Positions 1-9,588 of a stretch of DNA of 64,000 nt are shown piece after piece (the first letter of the stretch is position 1; the number at the start of each line of letters is the position of its first letter). The translations under genes and the position numbers were made by a program. The notes beneath the pieces are model-generated. The model was not told where the DNA came from and did not search any database. It was given only the letters and a program-made list of their open reading frames with translations. This DNA comes from Chitinophaga sp. S165 (GTDB lineage: Bacteria > Bacteroidota > Bacteroidia > Chitinophagales > Chitinophagaceae), in the NCBI RefSeq assembly GCF_003182155.1, contig NZ_QGTG01000005.1, positions 62,001 to 126,000 of the forward strand, in the 5' to 3' direction.

Positions 1-100
1 ATGCAAAATATGCCACCCGGCACAATATGCAGACCGGCCGTTCGTCATAACAAGATACCACCTCTGGTACCAAAAAAAAGGATAGGTCTACCGAAGGGGT

Positions 101-108
101 TATTTTTG
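101..108 (+). promoter_or_regulatory. Candidate -7 promoter element (TAnnTTTG type)
   Basis: TATTTTTG matches the Bacteroidota -7 consensus TAnnTTTG and lies 18 nt before the metallophosphoesterase start at 127. No clear TTTG -33 element is visible at the expected spacing, so this is weak. Positions 1-100 show no gene that I can support. Confidence 0.3.
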
Positions 109-126
109 CAAGGATAACTACAACAC

Positions 127-1386
127 ATGCGCACAGGATTGAATACGATTGTACTGGTAATCATACTATTATTACTGGATCTTTATGTTTTTATGGCCGT
201 TAAAGCCATTTTTAACGGTTCATCGTCAAGAGTACGGAGCTTCGTATTCGGCGGTTACTGGGTCCTATCGGCCCTGGTGATCCTTACTATTATCCTGTTG
301 CCTTACATTAACTGGCCGGAATGGTCTGTCAATGCCCGCTCTTATGTATTGACCATCATATTCGGTCTTGTGTTCGCTAAAATACTGGCAGCCCTGTTCC
401 TTCTTCTGGACGATGGCCGCCGGGGCGTTCAGTGGATTATCAGCCGCTTTTCATCTGGTGGAACGCAGACAGTTGCTCCAAACGCGATCTCACGCTCAAA
501 GTTCTTTTCCCAGATGGCATTGATCCTGGGGGGAGGTATGTTCGCTACCCTGGTATACGGACTGTCCAACAAATACAATTATCGTGTACATAAGCTGAAA
601 CTCGCCTTCAAGAACCTGCCTCCTGCCTTTAAAGGGCTCCGCATCGTTCAAATATCTGATATTCACTCCGGTAGCCTTACCAACAGGGAAGCGGTCATAA
701 AAGGAGTAGAGCTCATCAATGCTCAACAAGCTGATATCGTGCTGTTTACAGGCGACCTGGTTAATGATCGTGCTACAGAAATGGACGATCTGATGGAAGT
801 TTTCAGTCAGGTAAAAGCACCTATGGGTGTCTATTCCACGCTGGGTAACCATGACTATGGCGATTATTACGCCTGGCCCGACAGGGATGCCAACGGCTTT
901 AGCATACAGCGGAACGCGAACCTGGAGAGATTAAAGGCCATTCACGGTGAACTTGGATGGAAATTACTGATGAATGAACATGTGACCCTGGAGCGAGGCG
1001 GACAACAAATTGGTTTATTGGGTATTGAGAACTGGAGCGCTATGAGCCGCTTTCCCAAATACGGTGATATGAAAAAAGCATACGCCGGAGCTGCACACCT
1101 GCCGTTTAAGATCCTTATGTCTCACGATCCCACCCATTGGGACGCCCAGGTAAGGACAGAATATCCGGATGTTGACCTGATGCTTGCGGGCCATACACAT
1201 GGTATGCAGTTCGGGGTAGAGATCCCCGGTTTCAAATGGAGCCCCGCCCAGTTTATCTACAAGGAATGGGCAGGCCTGTACAAACAGGGAGATCAGCGCC
1301 TGTACGTAAACAGGGGATTTGGTTTCCTGGGTTACCCGGGCCGTGTAGGCATCCTGCCAGAAATAACCGTGATAGAACTGGCATAA
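127..1386 (+). CDS. Membrane-anchored calcineurin-like metallophosphoesterase
   Basis: This 419-residue protein starts with several hydrophobic membrane segments in its first ~160 residues (three near 5-110 and one near 125-145), followed by a calcineurin-like phosphoesterase domain. All metal-binding motifs are visible: SDIH (D178, H180), GD (D210), GNHD (N241, H242), a further His at 333 and GHTH (355-358). The domain is therefore expected to be active with two metal ions. The architecture resembles the YkuE/YaeI group, some members of which act on lipid-linked pyrophosphates such as UDP-diacylglucosamine; the substrate here is not determined. The catalytic domain probably lies outside or at the surface of the inner membrane. 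It looks monocistronic, since the next gene starts about 110 nt later. Confidence 0.85.
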   Translation: MRTGLNTIVLVIILLLLDLYVFMAVKAIFNGSSSRVRSFVFGGYWVLSALVILTIILLPYINWPEWSVNARSYVLTIIFGLVFAKILAALFLLLDDGRRGVQWIISRFSSGGTQTVAPNAISRSKFFSQMALILGGGMFATLVYGLSNKYNYRVHKLKLAFKNLPPAFKGLRIVQISDIHSGSLTNREAVIKGVELINAQQADIVLFTGDLVNDRATEMDDLMEVFSQVKAPMGVYSTLGNHDYGDYYAWPDRDANGFSIQRNANLERLKAIHGELGWKLLMNEHVTLERGGQQIGLLGIENWSAMSRFPKYGDMKKAYAGAAHLPFKILMSHDPTHWDAQVRTEYPDVDLMLAGHTHGMQFGVEIPGFKWSPAQFIYKEWAGLYKQGDQRLYVNRGFGFLGYPGRVGILPEITVIELA

Positions 1387-1494
1387 TCTTGTCGGTTCTT
1401 GTTTCGCAGTCAACGATTTTCCGGCCTCATCCGCCGACAAACAGGTACCGCCTATCGACTATTTCGCTATCTTGCAGTGTAAAATGCTCCGTGC

Positions 1495-2433
1495 ATGCGC
1501 TGCTGCTTTCTATTCTTATTTCTGTTGTGTAGTAAGGCTGTTATGTGCCAGTCCCTCGCCGAGTTGGAAAAACAACTGGATTCCCTGCTGAGAAAGCGGG
1601 AGCGAAGTGAGTTGATCATTGGGGTTGGGTATGGTAATAACCCCGCTTATGGCAAAAAAACGCAGACGTATGAGACGCCCATTGTAATGAAGCCTTTTCT
1701 CTCCCCGACAGTTTCCTATTATCATAAAACAGGGCTATACGCAAATGTCAGCAGTTATTATCTGTTCGATGCAATCGGCAAGCCCTGGTTTGAATGGGAC
1801 TTTTCTCTAGGGTATGACTATTCAAAGAACAGGAAATTCCTGACAGGTATTTCCTACACCCGATACATCTTCACCGATTCTGTTGATATACCGGTTACGC
1901 CTATCAATAACGAATTGTTTGCTTACTTCTACTACAGGGATTGGTGGTTACAACCCGGAGTAAGCCTGGACCTCGGATGGGGAAGTGTTCAGGAAAGGAT
2001 TGCTGGGGGCCGGTTGAACAGGAACATTTCAGGAACAGATTTTAACATCGTTACTGCCGTCCGCCACCCATTTATTTTCATAGACGTATTGAAACATGAT
2101 GATGCGGTATTGCTGACACCATCAGTCGGTCTTACAATGGGCACTGCCAACTATTTCAGTAATCTCAAGTCGTTCCAGTATATCTCCCGGTCGCCTAAAT
2201 TACATTGGGAGTGGAGTGACGCCCCGCCGTCGGAAGATGCCAGGAAAGCATTCCTGAGTACTAAAACGGCTACCGGATTTGAAATGCGTGCAGTAGACTT
2301 TACCCTTAATGCTTCTTATATGATCGGCAATCTGACGATCTCACCATCTTATACCATCTTTAAGCCCTTCCAGGGAGAAGAAAAACAACTCACAGGTTAC
2401 TTTACCGCACGATTGGGTTATACCTTCAAATAA
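1495..2433 (+). CDS. Probable outer-membrane beta-barrel protein, function unknown
   Basis: The 312-residue product has an N-terminal hydrophobic signal peptide (residues 2-18, ending near MCQ). A charged stretch (AELEKQLDSLLRKRER) follows, then alternating Tyr/Phe/Trp-rich strands to the C-terminus. The last strand ends in RLGYTFK, the aromatic-rich ending common to outer-membrane barrels. I do not recognise a named family. An outer-membrane location is inferred from the signal peptide and the strand pattern, not from a family match. There is no obvious functional partner next to it; the porin-like gene downstream is separated by 190 nt. Confidence 0.6.
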   Translation: MRCCFLFLFLLCSKAVMCQSLAELEKQLDSLLRKRERSELIIGVGYGNNPAYGKKTQTYETPIVMKPFLSPTVSYYHKTGLYANVSSYYLFDAIGKPWFEWDFSLGYDYSKNRKFLTGISYTRYIFTDSVDIPVTPINNELFAYFYYRDWWLQPGVSLDLGWGSVQERIAGGRLNRNISGTDFNIVTAVRHPFIFIDVLKHDDAVLLTPSVGLTMGTANYFSNLKSFQYISRSPKLHWEWSDAPPSEDARKAFLSTKTATGFEMRAVDFTLNASYMIGNLTISPSYTIFKPFQGEEKQLTGYFTARLGYTFK

Positions 2434-2623
2434 TCCATTATTTATCCTCACGTTATCGTTTTTTCTATTTTGTTATCCACACATTGCTAGATGTTAATAA
2501 ATGTAGCACACAATTTGCTATCTCACCGTAGGGGTACGCTTTGTGAGGAACGTTATATTAATCAGACCAGAAAAACCTTTAAATCAAACAATAAATCATC
2601 CTCTTCCGTAAAAAAACAACTAT

Positions 2624-3238
2624 ATGAAAAAACTGTTTCTTGCTATCGCAGTACTCAGCGTAACTGCCGTTTCTACCGCAAACGCTCAAACCAAATTCTT
2701 AAGATTCGGTCTTAAAGGCGGTGCCAATCTGGGTAAACTGGACGGCCAGGGTTACAAAGACGGCTTTAAGCTGGGATATCACCTGGGTGGTTTCGCACAG
2801 GTTAACCTGACAAAAGTCTTCGGCGTACAGGGTGAGTTGATCTTCTCTTCAAATTCAGTAAAAACTACCGACGACTTCAGCCAGGTATACAATCCTGATA
2901 ACCTGAACGACCCTGCCAACAACGACAAAAAGATAAAACTGAACTATCTGAGCATCCCAATCCTCGCGAATATCTCTTTGGGCAGCCCACGTGTGAAACT
3001 GCAGGTTGGTCCTCAGTTCAGCGCCCTGGTTAGCAACAAGAACGTATTCAAAGGTGCAGATGACGCCTTCAACGGTGGTGACGTATCCGGTGTGGCTGGT
3101 TTATGGATACAGCTGCCAATCATTAACATCAGCGCCCGTTATATCGTTGGCTTTACCGATGTTAAAGGTATCAGCACTGTTAACACAGACAACTGGAAAA
3201 ACCAGAGCATCCAACTCGGTGTAGGCGTGACTTTATAA
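2624..3238 (+). CDS. Porin-family outer-membrane beta-barrel protein (PF13568-like)
   Basis: This 204-residue protein has a clear signal peptide (MKKLFLAIAVLSVTAVSTANAQ). The mature part is typical of the short barrel family widespread in Bacteroidota: an early GLKGGANLG motif, a YLSIPILANISLG strand, then VGPQFSALVS and a C-terminal strand ending QLGVGVTL. These proteins are predicted eight- to ten-stranded barrels of the outer membrane; individual functions are mostly unknown. The coding sequence is followed at once by a strong intrinsic terminator, so the gene is probably a single-gene transcript. Confidence 0.85.
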   Translation: MKKLFLAIAVLSVTAVSTANAQTKFLRFGLKGGANLGKLDGQGYKDGFKLGYHLGGFAQVNLTKVFGVQGELIFSSNSVKTTDDFSQVYNPDNLNDPANNDKKIKLNYLSIPILANISLGSPRVKLQVGPQFSALVSNKNVFKGADDAFNGGDVSGVAGLWIQLPIINISARYIVGFTDVKGISTVNTDNWKNQSIQLGVGVTL

Positions 3239-3258
3239 AACAAGTCTGAATCATATTG

Positions 3259-3294
3259 AAAAGTCGCCTCGTCAGCAAACGAGGCGACTTTTTT
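3259..3294 (+). terminator. Intrinsic terminator after the porin-family gene
   Basis: AAGTCGCCTCGT and ACGAGGCGACTT form a perfect 12-bp stem around a short loop and are followed by a T run. It lies about 20 nt after the stop codon at 3238. Confidence 0.9.
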
Positions 3295-3408
3295 AATATC
3301 ATTATTCTTTCGTGGCATTATACTTGACAATATACCTATGCTTATAAAAAAGAATGGAAAGGGGGCCGCAGGCTGACAAATTGGCCACTTCCCGATTAAA
3401 CTACGCAG

Positions 3409-5811
3409 ATGAATAGATTCTATTTTGCAAACTCGGAAGAAGAGATGGAATTCATGCCGATTATACCTTTGAATGAAGAGAATGATGGGCTGGAGGACGA
3501 AAACATACCTGATGAACTGGCACTACTGCCACTAAGAAATACTGTACTTTTCCCGGGTGTTGTACTGCCAATCACAGTTGGCAGGGATAAGTCCATAAAG
3601 GCAGTGAATGATGCCTATAAGGCAGATAAACTGATAGGGGTCGTAGCACAAAAAGATAGTACCATAGAAGATCCCAACCTGGTCGATCTTACTGATGTTG
3701 GTACTGTAGCCCGCATCGTTAAGCTGATAAAAATGCCGGATGGTGGTACCACCATTATTATACAGGGACGTAAACGATTTAAGATCAGCGAAATAGTCTC
3801 GGAAGATCCTTATTTCAAAGCCCGTATCGAATTGCTGCAGGATGAAATAGTGACAGATGACCCTGAGTTTGACGCCTATATTTCCTCCATTAAAGATCTG
3901 GCGGGCCAGATTATCCAGTTATCACCGAACCTGCCCTCAGAAGCCAGTATCATCCTGAAGAACATTGAAAATGAATCCTTCCTGGTACACTTCGTGTCTT
4001 CCAATTTAAATTGTGACCTGAAAGATAAACAGCAGCTGCTGGAAGAAAACAACCTGCGCACCCGTGCAGAGTTGCTCCTGAAATTATTGCAGGTGGAACT
4101 GCAACTGGCAGAGCTGAAAAATAAGATCACCAATAAGACTAAGGCAGATCTCGATAAACAACAACGTGAATACTTCCTGCAGCAACAGCTTAAATCCATT
4201 AAGGAAGAACTGGGGGGAGATTCTAATGATCGTGAGGTCAAGGAATTACAGCGCAAGGCAGAAAAGAAACAGTGGACGGAAGCCGCTGCCGAATTGTTCC
4301 GCAAAGGCATTGAGAAGCTGGAACGTATGCATCCAAGCACACCTGATTATTCCGTGGTGTATAATCACCTCGATCTCATGCTTGACCTGCCATGGAAGGA
4401 ATATACAGAAGATAGCTACGACCTGAAAAAGGCGAAAAAGATATTAGACAACGACCATTATGGCATGGACAAGATCAAGGAACGTATCCTTGAGTACCTG
4501 GCCGTCCTCAAACTGAAAGGGGATATGAAGTCTCCGATCCTCTGTTTTGTAGGCCCTCCCGGTATTGGTAAAACATCACTGGGACGTTCCATTGCCAGCG
4601 CTATTGGCCGTAAATACGTAAGATTGAGCCTGGGTGGCTTGCATGATGAAAGCGAGATCCGTGGCCACCGTAAAACGTATATCGGTGCTATGCCCGGTCG
4701 TGTGTTGCAGTCCATCCGTAAGGTGAAGACTTCCAACCCTGTCATGATCCTCGATGAGATTGATAAGATCGGTAACGATCATCGTGGAGACCCAAGCTCT
4801 GCGATGCTGGAAGTGCTGGACCCTGAACAGAACGGCACGTTCTACGACAACTATCTGGAACTGGAGTACGATCTAAGCAAGGTGTTGTTTATCGCTACCG
4901 CGAATAATATCAATGCTATCAGCCCTGCCCTCCGCGACAGGCTTGAGATCATAGATCTGAGTGGTTATTCCATTGAGGAGAAAGTGGAGATCGCGAAGCG
5001 CCACCTGGTGCCCAAACAAAAGGATGCACATGGTCTGAAGGCTCTGAAGATGCGTATCAGCAATGGCATTCTCGAAAGAGTGATCCAGGACTATACCCGT
5101 GAAAGCGGAGTGCGTGAGCTGGACAGGCAACTGGCCTCCATTATGCGTTCCATCGCCAAAGATGTAGCACTTGAGGAGGAAATACCGGAAAGCCTGACAG
5201 AAGAGCATATAGAGGAAATACTGGGTAAATCCAGGTATTCCAATGAGATCTATAAGGTGGGTAATCCGGCTGGTGTAGCTGTGGGACTGGCCTGGACATA
5301 TGTAGGAGGGGACATCCTTTTCATTGAGACCAGCTTGAGCGAAGGTAAAGGTGAATTGAAGCTGACAGGTAACCTGGGGAATGTGATGAAAGAGTCTGTA
5401 AGTACAGCATTGAGCTACCTGCATGCGCACGCCAAAGAATTTAAAATTGATCCTAAGTTATTCAGTCAGCGTAATGTCCATGTGCACGTTCCGGAAGGAG
5501 CAGTACCGAAAGACGGACCGAGCGCGGGTATCACTATGTTGACGGCCCTAACGTCTGCATTTACAGGTAGAAAGGTAAAGTCCTACCTGGCCATGACGGG
5601 TGAAATTACCCTTCGCGGACAGGTGTTGCCGGTAGGGGGGATCAAGGAAAAGATCCTGGCTGCCAAAAGAGCAGGAATCAAGGAAATTATTCTTTGTTGG
5701 CAGAACGAGAAAGATATTAAAGAAATAAACCCCGACTATATCAAAGGATTAAAGTTCCATTTTGTAAAAGAAATGAACCAAGTTGTCGATATAGCGTTAT
5801 TAAAGAAGTAA
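3409..5811 (+). CDS. lon: ATP-dependent protease La (Lon)
   Basis: Lon is a cytosolic AAA+ serine protease that unfolds and degrades damaged or regulatory proteins. The 800-residue length fits the LonA family. An N-terminal substrate-binding domain (about residues 35-235, LPLRNTVLFPGVVLP) and a coiled coil lead into the AAA+ domain with Walker A GPPGIGKT at 382-389 and Walker B VMILDEID. The C-terminal protease domain has the catalytic dyad Ser705 (DGPSAG) and Lys748 (GGIKEK), spaced 43 residues apart as in E. coli Lon. I kept the ATG at 3409; a second Met 12 residues later is a possible start. The gene stands alone, with a terminator downstream. Confidence 0.97.
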   Translation: MNRFYFANSEEEMEFMPIIPLNEENDGLEDENIPDELALLPLRNTVLFPGVVLPITVGRDKSIKAVNDAYKADKLIGVVAQKDSTIEDPNLVDLTDVGTVARIVKLIKMPDGGTTIIIQGRKRFKISEIVSEDPYFKARIELLQDEIVTDDPEFDAYISSIKDLAGQIIQLSPNLPSEASIILKNIENESFLVHFVSSNLNCDLKDKQQLLEENNLRTRAELLLKLLQVELQLAELKNKITNKTKADLDKQQREYFLQQQLKSIKEELGGDSNDREVKELQRKAEKKQWTEAAAELFRKGIEKLERMHPSTPDYSVVYNHLDLMLDLPWKEYTEDSYDLKKAKKILDNDHYGMDKIKERILEYLAVLKLKGDMKSPILCFVGPPGIGKTSLGRSIASAIGRKYVRLSLGGLHDESEIRGHRKTYIGAMPGRVLQSIRKVKTSNPVMILDEIDKIGNDHRGDPSSAMLEVLDPEQNGTFYDNYLELEYDLSKVLFIATANNINAISPALRDRLEIIDLSGYSIEEKVEIAKRHLVPKQKDAHGLKALKMRISNGILERVIQDYTRESGVRELDRQLASIMRSIAKDVALEEEIPESLTEEHIEEILGKSRYSNEIYKVGNPAGVAVGLAWTYVGGDILFIETSLSEGKGELKLTGNLGNVMKESVSTALSYLHAHAKEFKIDPKLFSQRNVHVHVPEGAVPKDGPSAGITMLTALTSAFTGRKVKSYLAMTGEITLRGQVLPVGGIKEKILAAKRAGIKEIILCWQNEKDIKEINPDYIKGLKFHFVKEMNQVVDIALLKK

Positions 5812-5882
5812 CATTTCCCTGCCGGTCTTTTTAACAGTTGTGACCGGCAATGGATACTAATGTTGATTGTTTTAAGGGTTTG

Positions 5883-5925
5883 CCAAAGCCAATCTGCTGA
5901 TAACAGATTGGCTTTGGTGTTTTTG
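5883..5925 (+). terminator. Intrinsic terminator after lon
   Basis: CCAAAGCCAATCTG and CAGATTGGCTTTGG form a 14-bp perfect stem with a 7-nt loop, followed by TGTTTTTGG. Confidence 0.88.
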
Positions 5926-6014
5926 GACCTTTGGATACCTTTTGTAATCCCTTACGGATCCTTCTGGATCGTTAGTGTTTTATAACCTATTATTTTTTAG
6001 TTTTATGCCTCTTT

Positions 6015-7070
6015 ATGAGGAAAAACATCATTGCGCTCCTGACCGCGCTCCCTTGCCTCTGCCTTTCTATGTCAACCGCCAGTGCCCAGGTACTGGGAGG
6101 AAAGAGCGTTTTCTCCTTTCTTGACCTGCCCGTATCTCCGCAGATAGCGGCCCTGGGTGGTTCCAATACAAGTTTACAGAACAACGACATTGCCCTGTCG
6201 GCGCTGAACCCCGCATTGTTGAGGGAAAGTATGCACCAGCATTTACAGGTGAACTATACAAACTACCTGGGCGGCGTACAATATGGGCATGCCCTGTTCG
6301 GCTACCATCTGGAAAAGTACAGTACCACACTGGCCGGCAGTGTTCAATATATTGATTATGGTAGTGTTACCCAGACTGACGCTGCGGGTAATATACTTGG
6401 CAACTTCAAACCCAGGGACATGGCATTCCAGCTAACGGCTTCCCGCCGATACCTGGAAAGATGGTACTACGGAATAAGCATCCAGTATATCCAGTCGTCC
6501 TATCAGCAGTACAAAGCATCCGGGCTGGCGGTTCATGTAGGTCTGAATTATCAGGATACAGCCCATCATTGGCAGGCAGGCCTGGTAGTACGTAACATGG
6601 GTACACAAATAAAAACATACACAAAAGACAACCAGGAACCTTTACCCTTCGACCTCCAGATAGGCATTTCAAAGAAGCTGGAGAACCTGCCTTTACAATT
6701 CTCTGCCACTATACATCACGTGCATCAGTTTGACGTCCGTTATGCCGACCCTGATTTTCAGGAAGGCACCATCATCTCCGACGGCGACACGACCACCAAT
6801 GGGGGAAACACTGCCGATAAGATCTTCAGGCACTTCATACTCGCCGCACAATGGGAAATAGGTCGTTATATAGAATTAACCGCCTCTTACAATCATCTCC
6901 GCAGGCAGGAACTAGGACTGCCGCAACAGAAGGGCATGAGTGGTTTCTCGGGAGGACTAGGTATCATTACGCGCAAGCTACAGTTAAGATATACACGTTC
7001 CTGGTACCAGCGTAGCGAGGCACTTAATCAATTAGGGATCAATTTGCCTTTATTGGAATGGAGATATTAA
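6015..7070 (+). CDS. porQ: Type IX secretion system protein PorQ
   Basis: The 351-residue product begins with a signal peptide (MRKNIIALLTALPCLC, ending near ASAQ). It then shows the PorQ-like opening VFSFLDLPVSPQIAALGG and NNDIALSALNPALL. The rest resembles an FadL/PorV-type outer-membrane barrel, with repeated aromatic strands ending LPLLEWRY. In the type IX system PorQ is an outer-membrane component that works with PorZ and PorU at the attachment stage of secretion (known from Porphyromonas). It is not in an operon with other por genes here, which is usual. Family assignment is by remembered motif, so PorV/PorQ confusion is possible. Confidence 0.8.
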   Translation: MRKNIIALLTALPCLCLSMSTASAQVLGGKSVFSFLDLPVSPQIAALGGSNTSLQNNDIALSALNPALLRESMHQHLQVNYTNYLGGVQYGHALFGYHLEKYSTTLAGSVQYIDYGSVTQTDAAGNILGNFKPRDMAFQLTASRRYLERWYYGISIQYIQSSYQQYKASGLAVHVGLNYQDTAHHWQAGLVVRNMGTQIKTYTKDNQEPLPFDLQIGISKKLENLPLQFSATIHHVHQFDVRYADPDFQEGTIISDGDTTTNGGNTADKIFRHFILAAQWEIGRYIELTASYNHLRRQELGLPQQKGMSGFSGGLGIITRKLQLRYTRSWYQRSEALNQLGINLPLLEWRY

Positions 7071-7341
7071 GCAAGATGAGAGACGGAATTAATATCCCAT
7101 AAACATAAGAGGAAGCCAGGAAGTAGTGACGGTTTCGGGAAGAGGGACCGGGCCTTCGGCTCTTTGGCAAACGCTTGATGGAGCTAAATAATGATCTAAA
7201 GCCCCCACGCTTGAAAAGGCCAAATAGAAATCCAACCAACGGAGGCGCCGACCGTGCCCCCTCCTGAAACCGCAGCAATCTCTCAAACCAAACAAATTAC
7301 AACAATACTTAAGCAAAACAGATAAGAGCAACTACTACAAA
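7071..7341. other. Intergenic region between porQ and pdxJ, no gene seen
   Basis: The 271 bases between convergent porQ and the pdxJ terminator show no supportable coding frame on either strand. Open frames here have no family resemblance and no ribosome binding site. The short GC-rich patches near 7140-7165 and 7240-7265 have no clear structure. Confidence 0.4.
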
Positions 7342-7376
7342 ACAAAAACGGGACTACAGATGTATCTGTAATCCCG
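7342..7376 (-). terminator. Intrinsic terminator of pdxJ
   Basis: Read on the minus strand, CGGGATTACAGAT and ATCTGTAGTCCCG pair (one mismatch) around a 2-nt loop and are followed by TTTTTG. It lies 20 nt past the pdxJ stop. Confidence 0.8.
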
Positions 7377-7396
7377 CAAAAAATATAGCAACCAGC

Positions 7397-8128
7397 TTAT
7401 CCTTCCAGCTGTCTCTTATATAACTGTATAGTATTCTCCAGTCCGAAATAAAGCGCATCACATACCAGCGCATGGCCGATAGAAACTTCTTTCAGTTGAG
7501 GAATATGAAGTTTAAAGAACCGTAAGTTATCAAGGTTCAGATCATGACCAGCATTAAGGTCCAGCCCTATAGCCGTAGCTGCACGGGCCGTATTCTTATA
7601 GTCATTAAACAATTGAAGATTCTGCGGTTGTGTCCGGGCGTGCTCATACTCTTCTGCATAGGGGCCGGTATAAAGTTCTATACGATCGGCACCAGCAGTT
7701 TTAGCTGCTTCGACTTTATCAACTTCAGCATTGAGAAAAATAGAAACACGGATACCGGCAGACTTTAAAGTACCAATAACTTCGCGAAGGAAGGACTGGT
7801 TTTTAATAGTATCCCAACCGGTATTGGAAGTGATCGCATCAGGAGGATCGGGTACGAGCGTTGCCTGATGAGGCTTCACAGAAAGTACCAGGTCCATGAA
7901 GTCTTTCGAAGGATATCCTTCAATATTGAATTCTGTCTTTACCAGCGGCTTCAGGTCCCTGACGTCCTGGTAGCGGATATGCCGTTCATCCGGTCTCGGA
8001 TGTACGGTAATGCCATCTGCGCCGAAGCGCTCACAGTCCTGCGCTACTTTTAATATATCCGGCATATTGCCACCACGCGCATTGCGGAGAGTGGCAAATT
8101 TGTTGATGTTTACGCTTAGCTTCGTCAT
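7397..8128 (-). CDS. pdxJ: Pyridoxine 5'-phosphate synthase PdxJ
   Basis: PdxJ condenses 3-amino-2-oxopropyl phosphate with 1-deoxy-D-xylulose 5-phosphate (DXP) to form pyridoxine 5'-phosphate in the DXP-dependent vitamin B6 pathway. The 243 residues match the usual length. Diagnostic stretches include LSVNINKFATLRNARGG at the N-terminus, GADGITVHPRPDERHI, FNIEGYPS and GLDLNAGHDLN. A TIM-barrel fold is known for the family. The start MTKLSVNIN is the usual PdxJ start. A -7-like TAATTTTGC box lies only 3 nt before the ATG, suggesting a leaderless or nearly leaderless transcript. It shares the DXP precursor with the dxr step encoded near 23.3 kb. Confidence 0.97.
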   Translation of the reverse strand: MTKLSVNINKFATLRNARGGNMPDILKVAQDCERFGADGITVHPRPDERHIRYQDVRDLKPLVKTEFNIEGYPSKDFMDLVLSVKPHQATLVPDPPDAITSNTGWDTIKNQSFLREVIGTLKSAGIRVSIFLNAEVDKVEAAKTAGADRIELYTGPYAEEYEHARTQPQNLQLFNDYKNTARAATAIGLDLNAGHDLNLDNLRFFKLHIPQLKEVSIGHALVCDALYFGLENTIQLYKRQLEG

Positions 8129-8131
8129 GAT

Positions 8132-8140
8132 GCAAAATTA
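8132..8140 (-). promoter_or_regulatory. pdxJ -7 promoter element adjoining the start codon
   Basis: Minus-strand TAATTTTGC fits TAnnTTTGC exactly and ends 3 nt before the ATG. The transcript would then start at or next to the start codon. No -33 TTTG is seen at normal spacing. Confidence 0.4.
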
Positions 8141-8180
8141 GTGGAATTACGTGGATACTCCATCGCAGGTTAAAGCGAAC

Positions 8181-8225
8181 TAAAAAGCAAATAGCCCATA
8201 ACTATCAAAGCTATGGGCTATTGCT
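8181..8225 (-). terminator. Intrinsic terminator of ahcY
   Basis: On the minus strand AGCAATAGCCCATA pairs with TATGGGCTATTTGCT (one bulge), followed by TTTTTA. It separates ahcY from pdxJ, so the two genes are probably transcribed separately. Confidence 0.85.
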
Positions 8226-8244
8226 AATATAATGATTAATCAGA

Positions 8245-9573
8245 TTAGTATCTGTAGTAATCTGCTTTGTATGGACCTTCAGCAGGGATGTTCAGATAAG
8301 CTGACTGAGTAGGAGTCAGGATATCCAGTTCAACGCCGATCTTCTTCAGGTGCAGACGGGCAACTTTCTCATCCAGGTGTTTAGGCAGTACGTAAACTTT
8401 GTTTTCGTATTTGTCTGTGTGCTGCCACAGTTCCAGCTGAGCCAGTACCTGGTTAGTGAATGAGTTACTCATTACGAAAGATGGGTGACCGGTGGCACAA
8501 CCCAGGTTAACCAGGCGACCTTCAGCCAGCAGGATGATGTCCTTACCATCGATGGTATATTTATCTACCTGAGGCTTGATCTCAACTTTGGTATTACCAT
8601 AGTTTTTGTTCAACCAGGCAACGTCAATCTCGATATCGAAGTGACCGATGTTGGAAACGATACACTTGTCTTTCATCAGTTTGAAGTGTTCGCCGGTGAT
8701 GATATCGCGGCAACCGGTAGTGGTAACGATGATATCAGCTTCTTTTACAGCGTCGTTCATCTTTTTCACTTCATAACCTTCCATTGCAGCCTGTAAAGCG
8801 CAGATAGGATCGATCTCAGTAACTATTACACGGGCGCCTGCACCACGCAGTGATTCAGCGGAACCTTTACCTACATCACCGAAACCAGCAACAACAGCAA
8901 CTTTACCAGCGATCATTACGTCTGTAGCACGACGGATAGCATCTACACAGGATTCGCGGCAACCGTACTTGTTATCAAATTTGGATTTCGTAACAGAGTC
9001 GTTGATGTTGATAGCAGGGATAGGCAAAGTACCTGCCTGCATACGCTCATACAGACGGTGAACACCTGTAGTGGTTTCTTCACTCAGACCTTTCACATGC
9101 TGGATCAGTTCAGGATATTTATCAAATACCATGTTAGTCAGGTCGCCACCATCGTCCAGGATCATATTCAACGGACGGTCCTGGCTACCGAAGAACAGGG
9201 TTTGTTCTATACACCAGTCAAATTCCTTTTCATTCAGGCCTTTCCATGCAAACACCGGCACACCTGCAGCAGCAACAGCAGCAGCAGCGTGGTCCTGGGT
9301 AGAGAATATATTGCAGGAGCTCCAACGAACTTCAGCACCCAGGTGAACCAGGGTTTCTATCAGCACGGCAGTCTGAATGGTCATGTGAAGACATCCGGCG
9401 ATACGTGCACCCTGTAAAGGCTTAGAAGTACCGAATTCTTCTCTCAGGGACATCAAACCCGGCATTTCAGCCTCTGCAAGTTCAATTTCTTTACGTCCCC
9501 ACTCGGCCAGAGACATATCTTTTACCTTGTACGCAAGGGTAAAGTCAATGTTAGAATTAGCTATTGTAGACAT
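8245..9573 (-). CDS. ahcY: Adenosylhomocysteinase (S-adenosylhomocysteine hydrolase)
   Basis: The enzyme reversibly hydrolyses S-adenosyl-L-homocysteine to adenosine and homocysteine, relieving product inhibition of methyltransferases in the activated methyl cycle. The 442-residue length is typical. Visible signatures are the substrate-domain stretches GCLHMTIQTAVLIETL and SCNIFSTQDHAAAA, the NAD-binding loop GFGDVGKG at 230-237, and the C-terminal KADYYRY tail that reaches into the partner subunit's active site. The protein is cytosolic and normally tetrameric. A good -7 box lies about 16 nt upstream of the start, leaving a leader of roughly 12 nt. Confidence 0.98.
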   Translation of the reverse strand: MSTIANSNIDFTLAYKVKDMSLAEWGRKEIELAEAEMPGLMSLREEFGTSKPLQGARIAGCLHMTIQTAVLIETLVHLGAEVRWSSCNIFSTQDHAAAAVAAAGVPVFAWKGLNEKEFDWCIEQTLFFGSQDRPLNMILDDGGDLTNMVFDKYPELIQHVKGLSEETTTGVHRLYERMQAGTLPIPAININDSVTKSKFDNKYGCRESCVDAIRRATDVMIAGKVAVVAGFGDVGKGSAESLRGAGARVIVTEIDPICALQAAMEGYEVKKMNDAVKEADIIVTTTGCRDIITGEHFKLMKDKCIVSNIGHFDIEIDVAWLNKNYGNTKVEIKPQVDKYTIDGKDIILLAEGRLVNLGCATGHPSFVMSNSFTNQVLAQLELWQHTDKYENKVYVLPKHLDEKVARLHLKKIGVELDILTPTQSAYLNIPAEGPYKADYYRY

Positions 9574-9588
9574 TATATCTTGTTTTGT

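Noticed and set aside
1..126. Possible end of an upstream gene at the left window edge
   Set aside because: No frame gives a convincing protein tail, and no stop near a terminator supports it.
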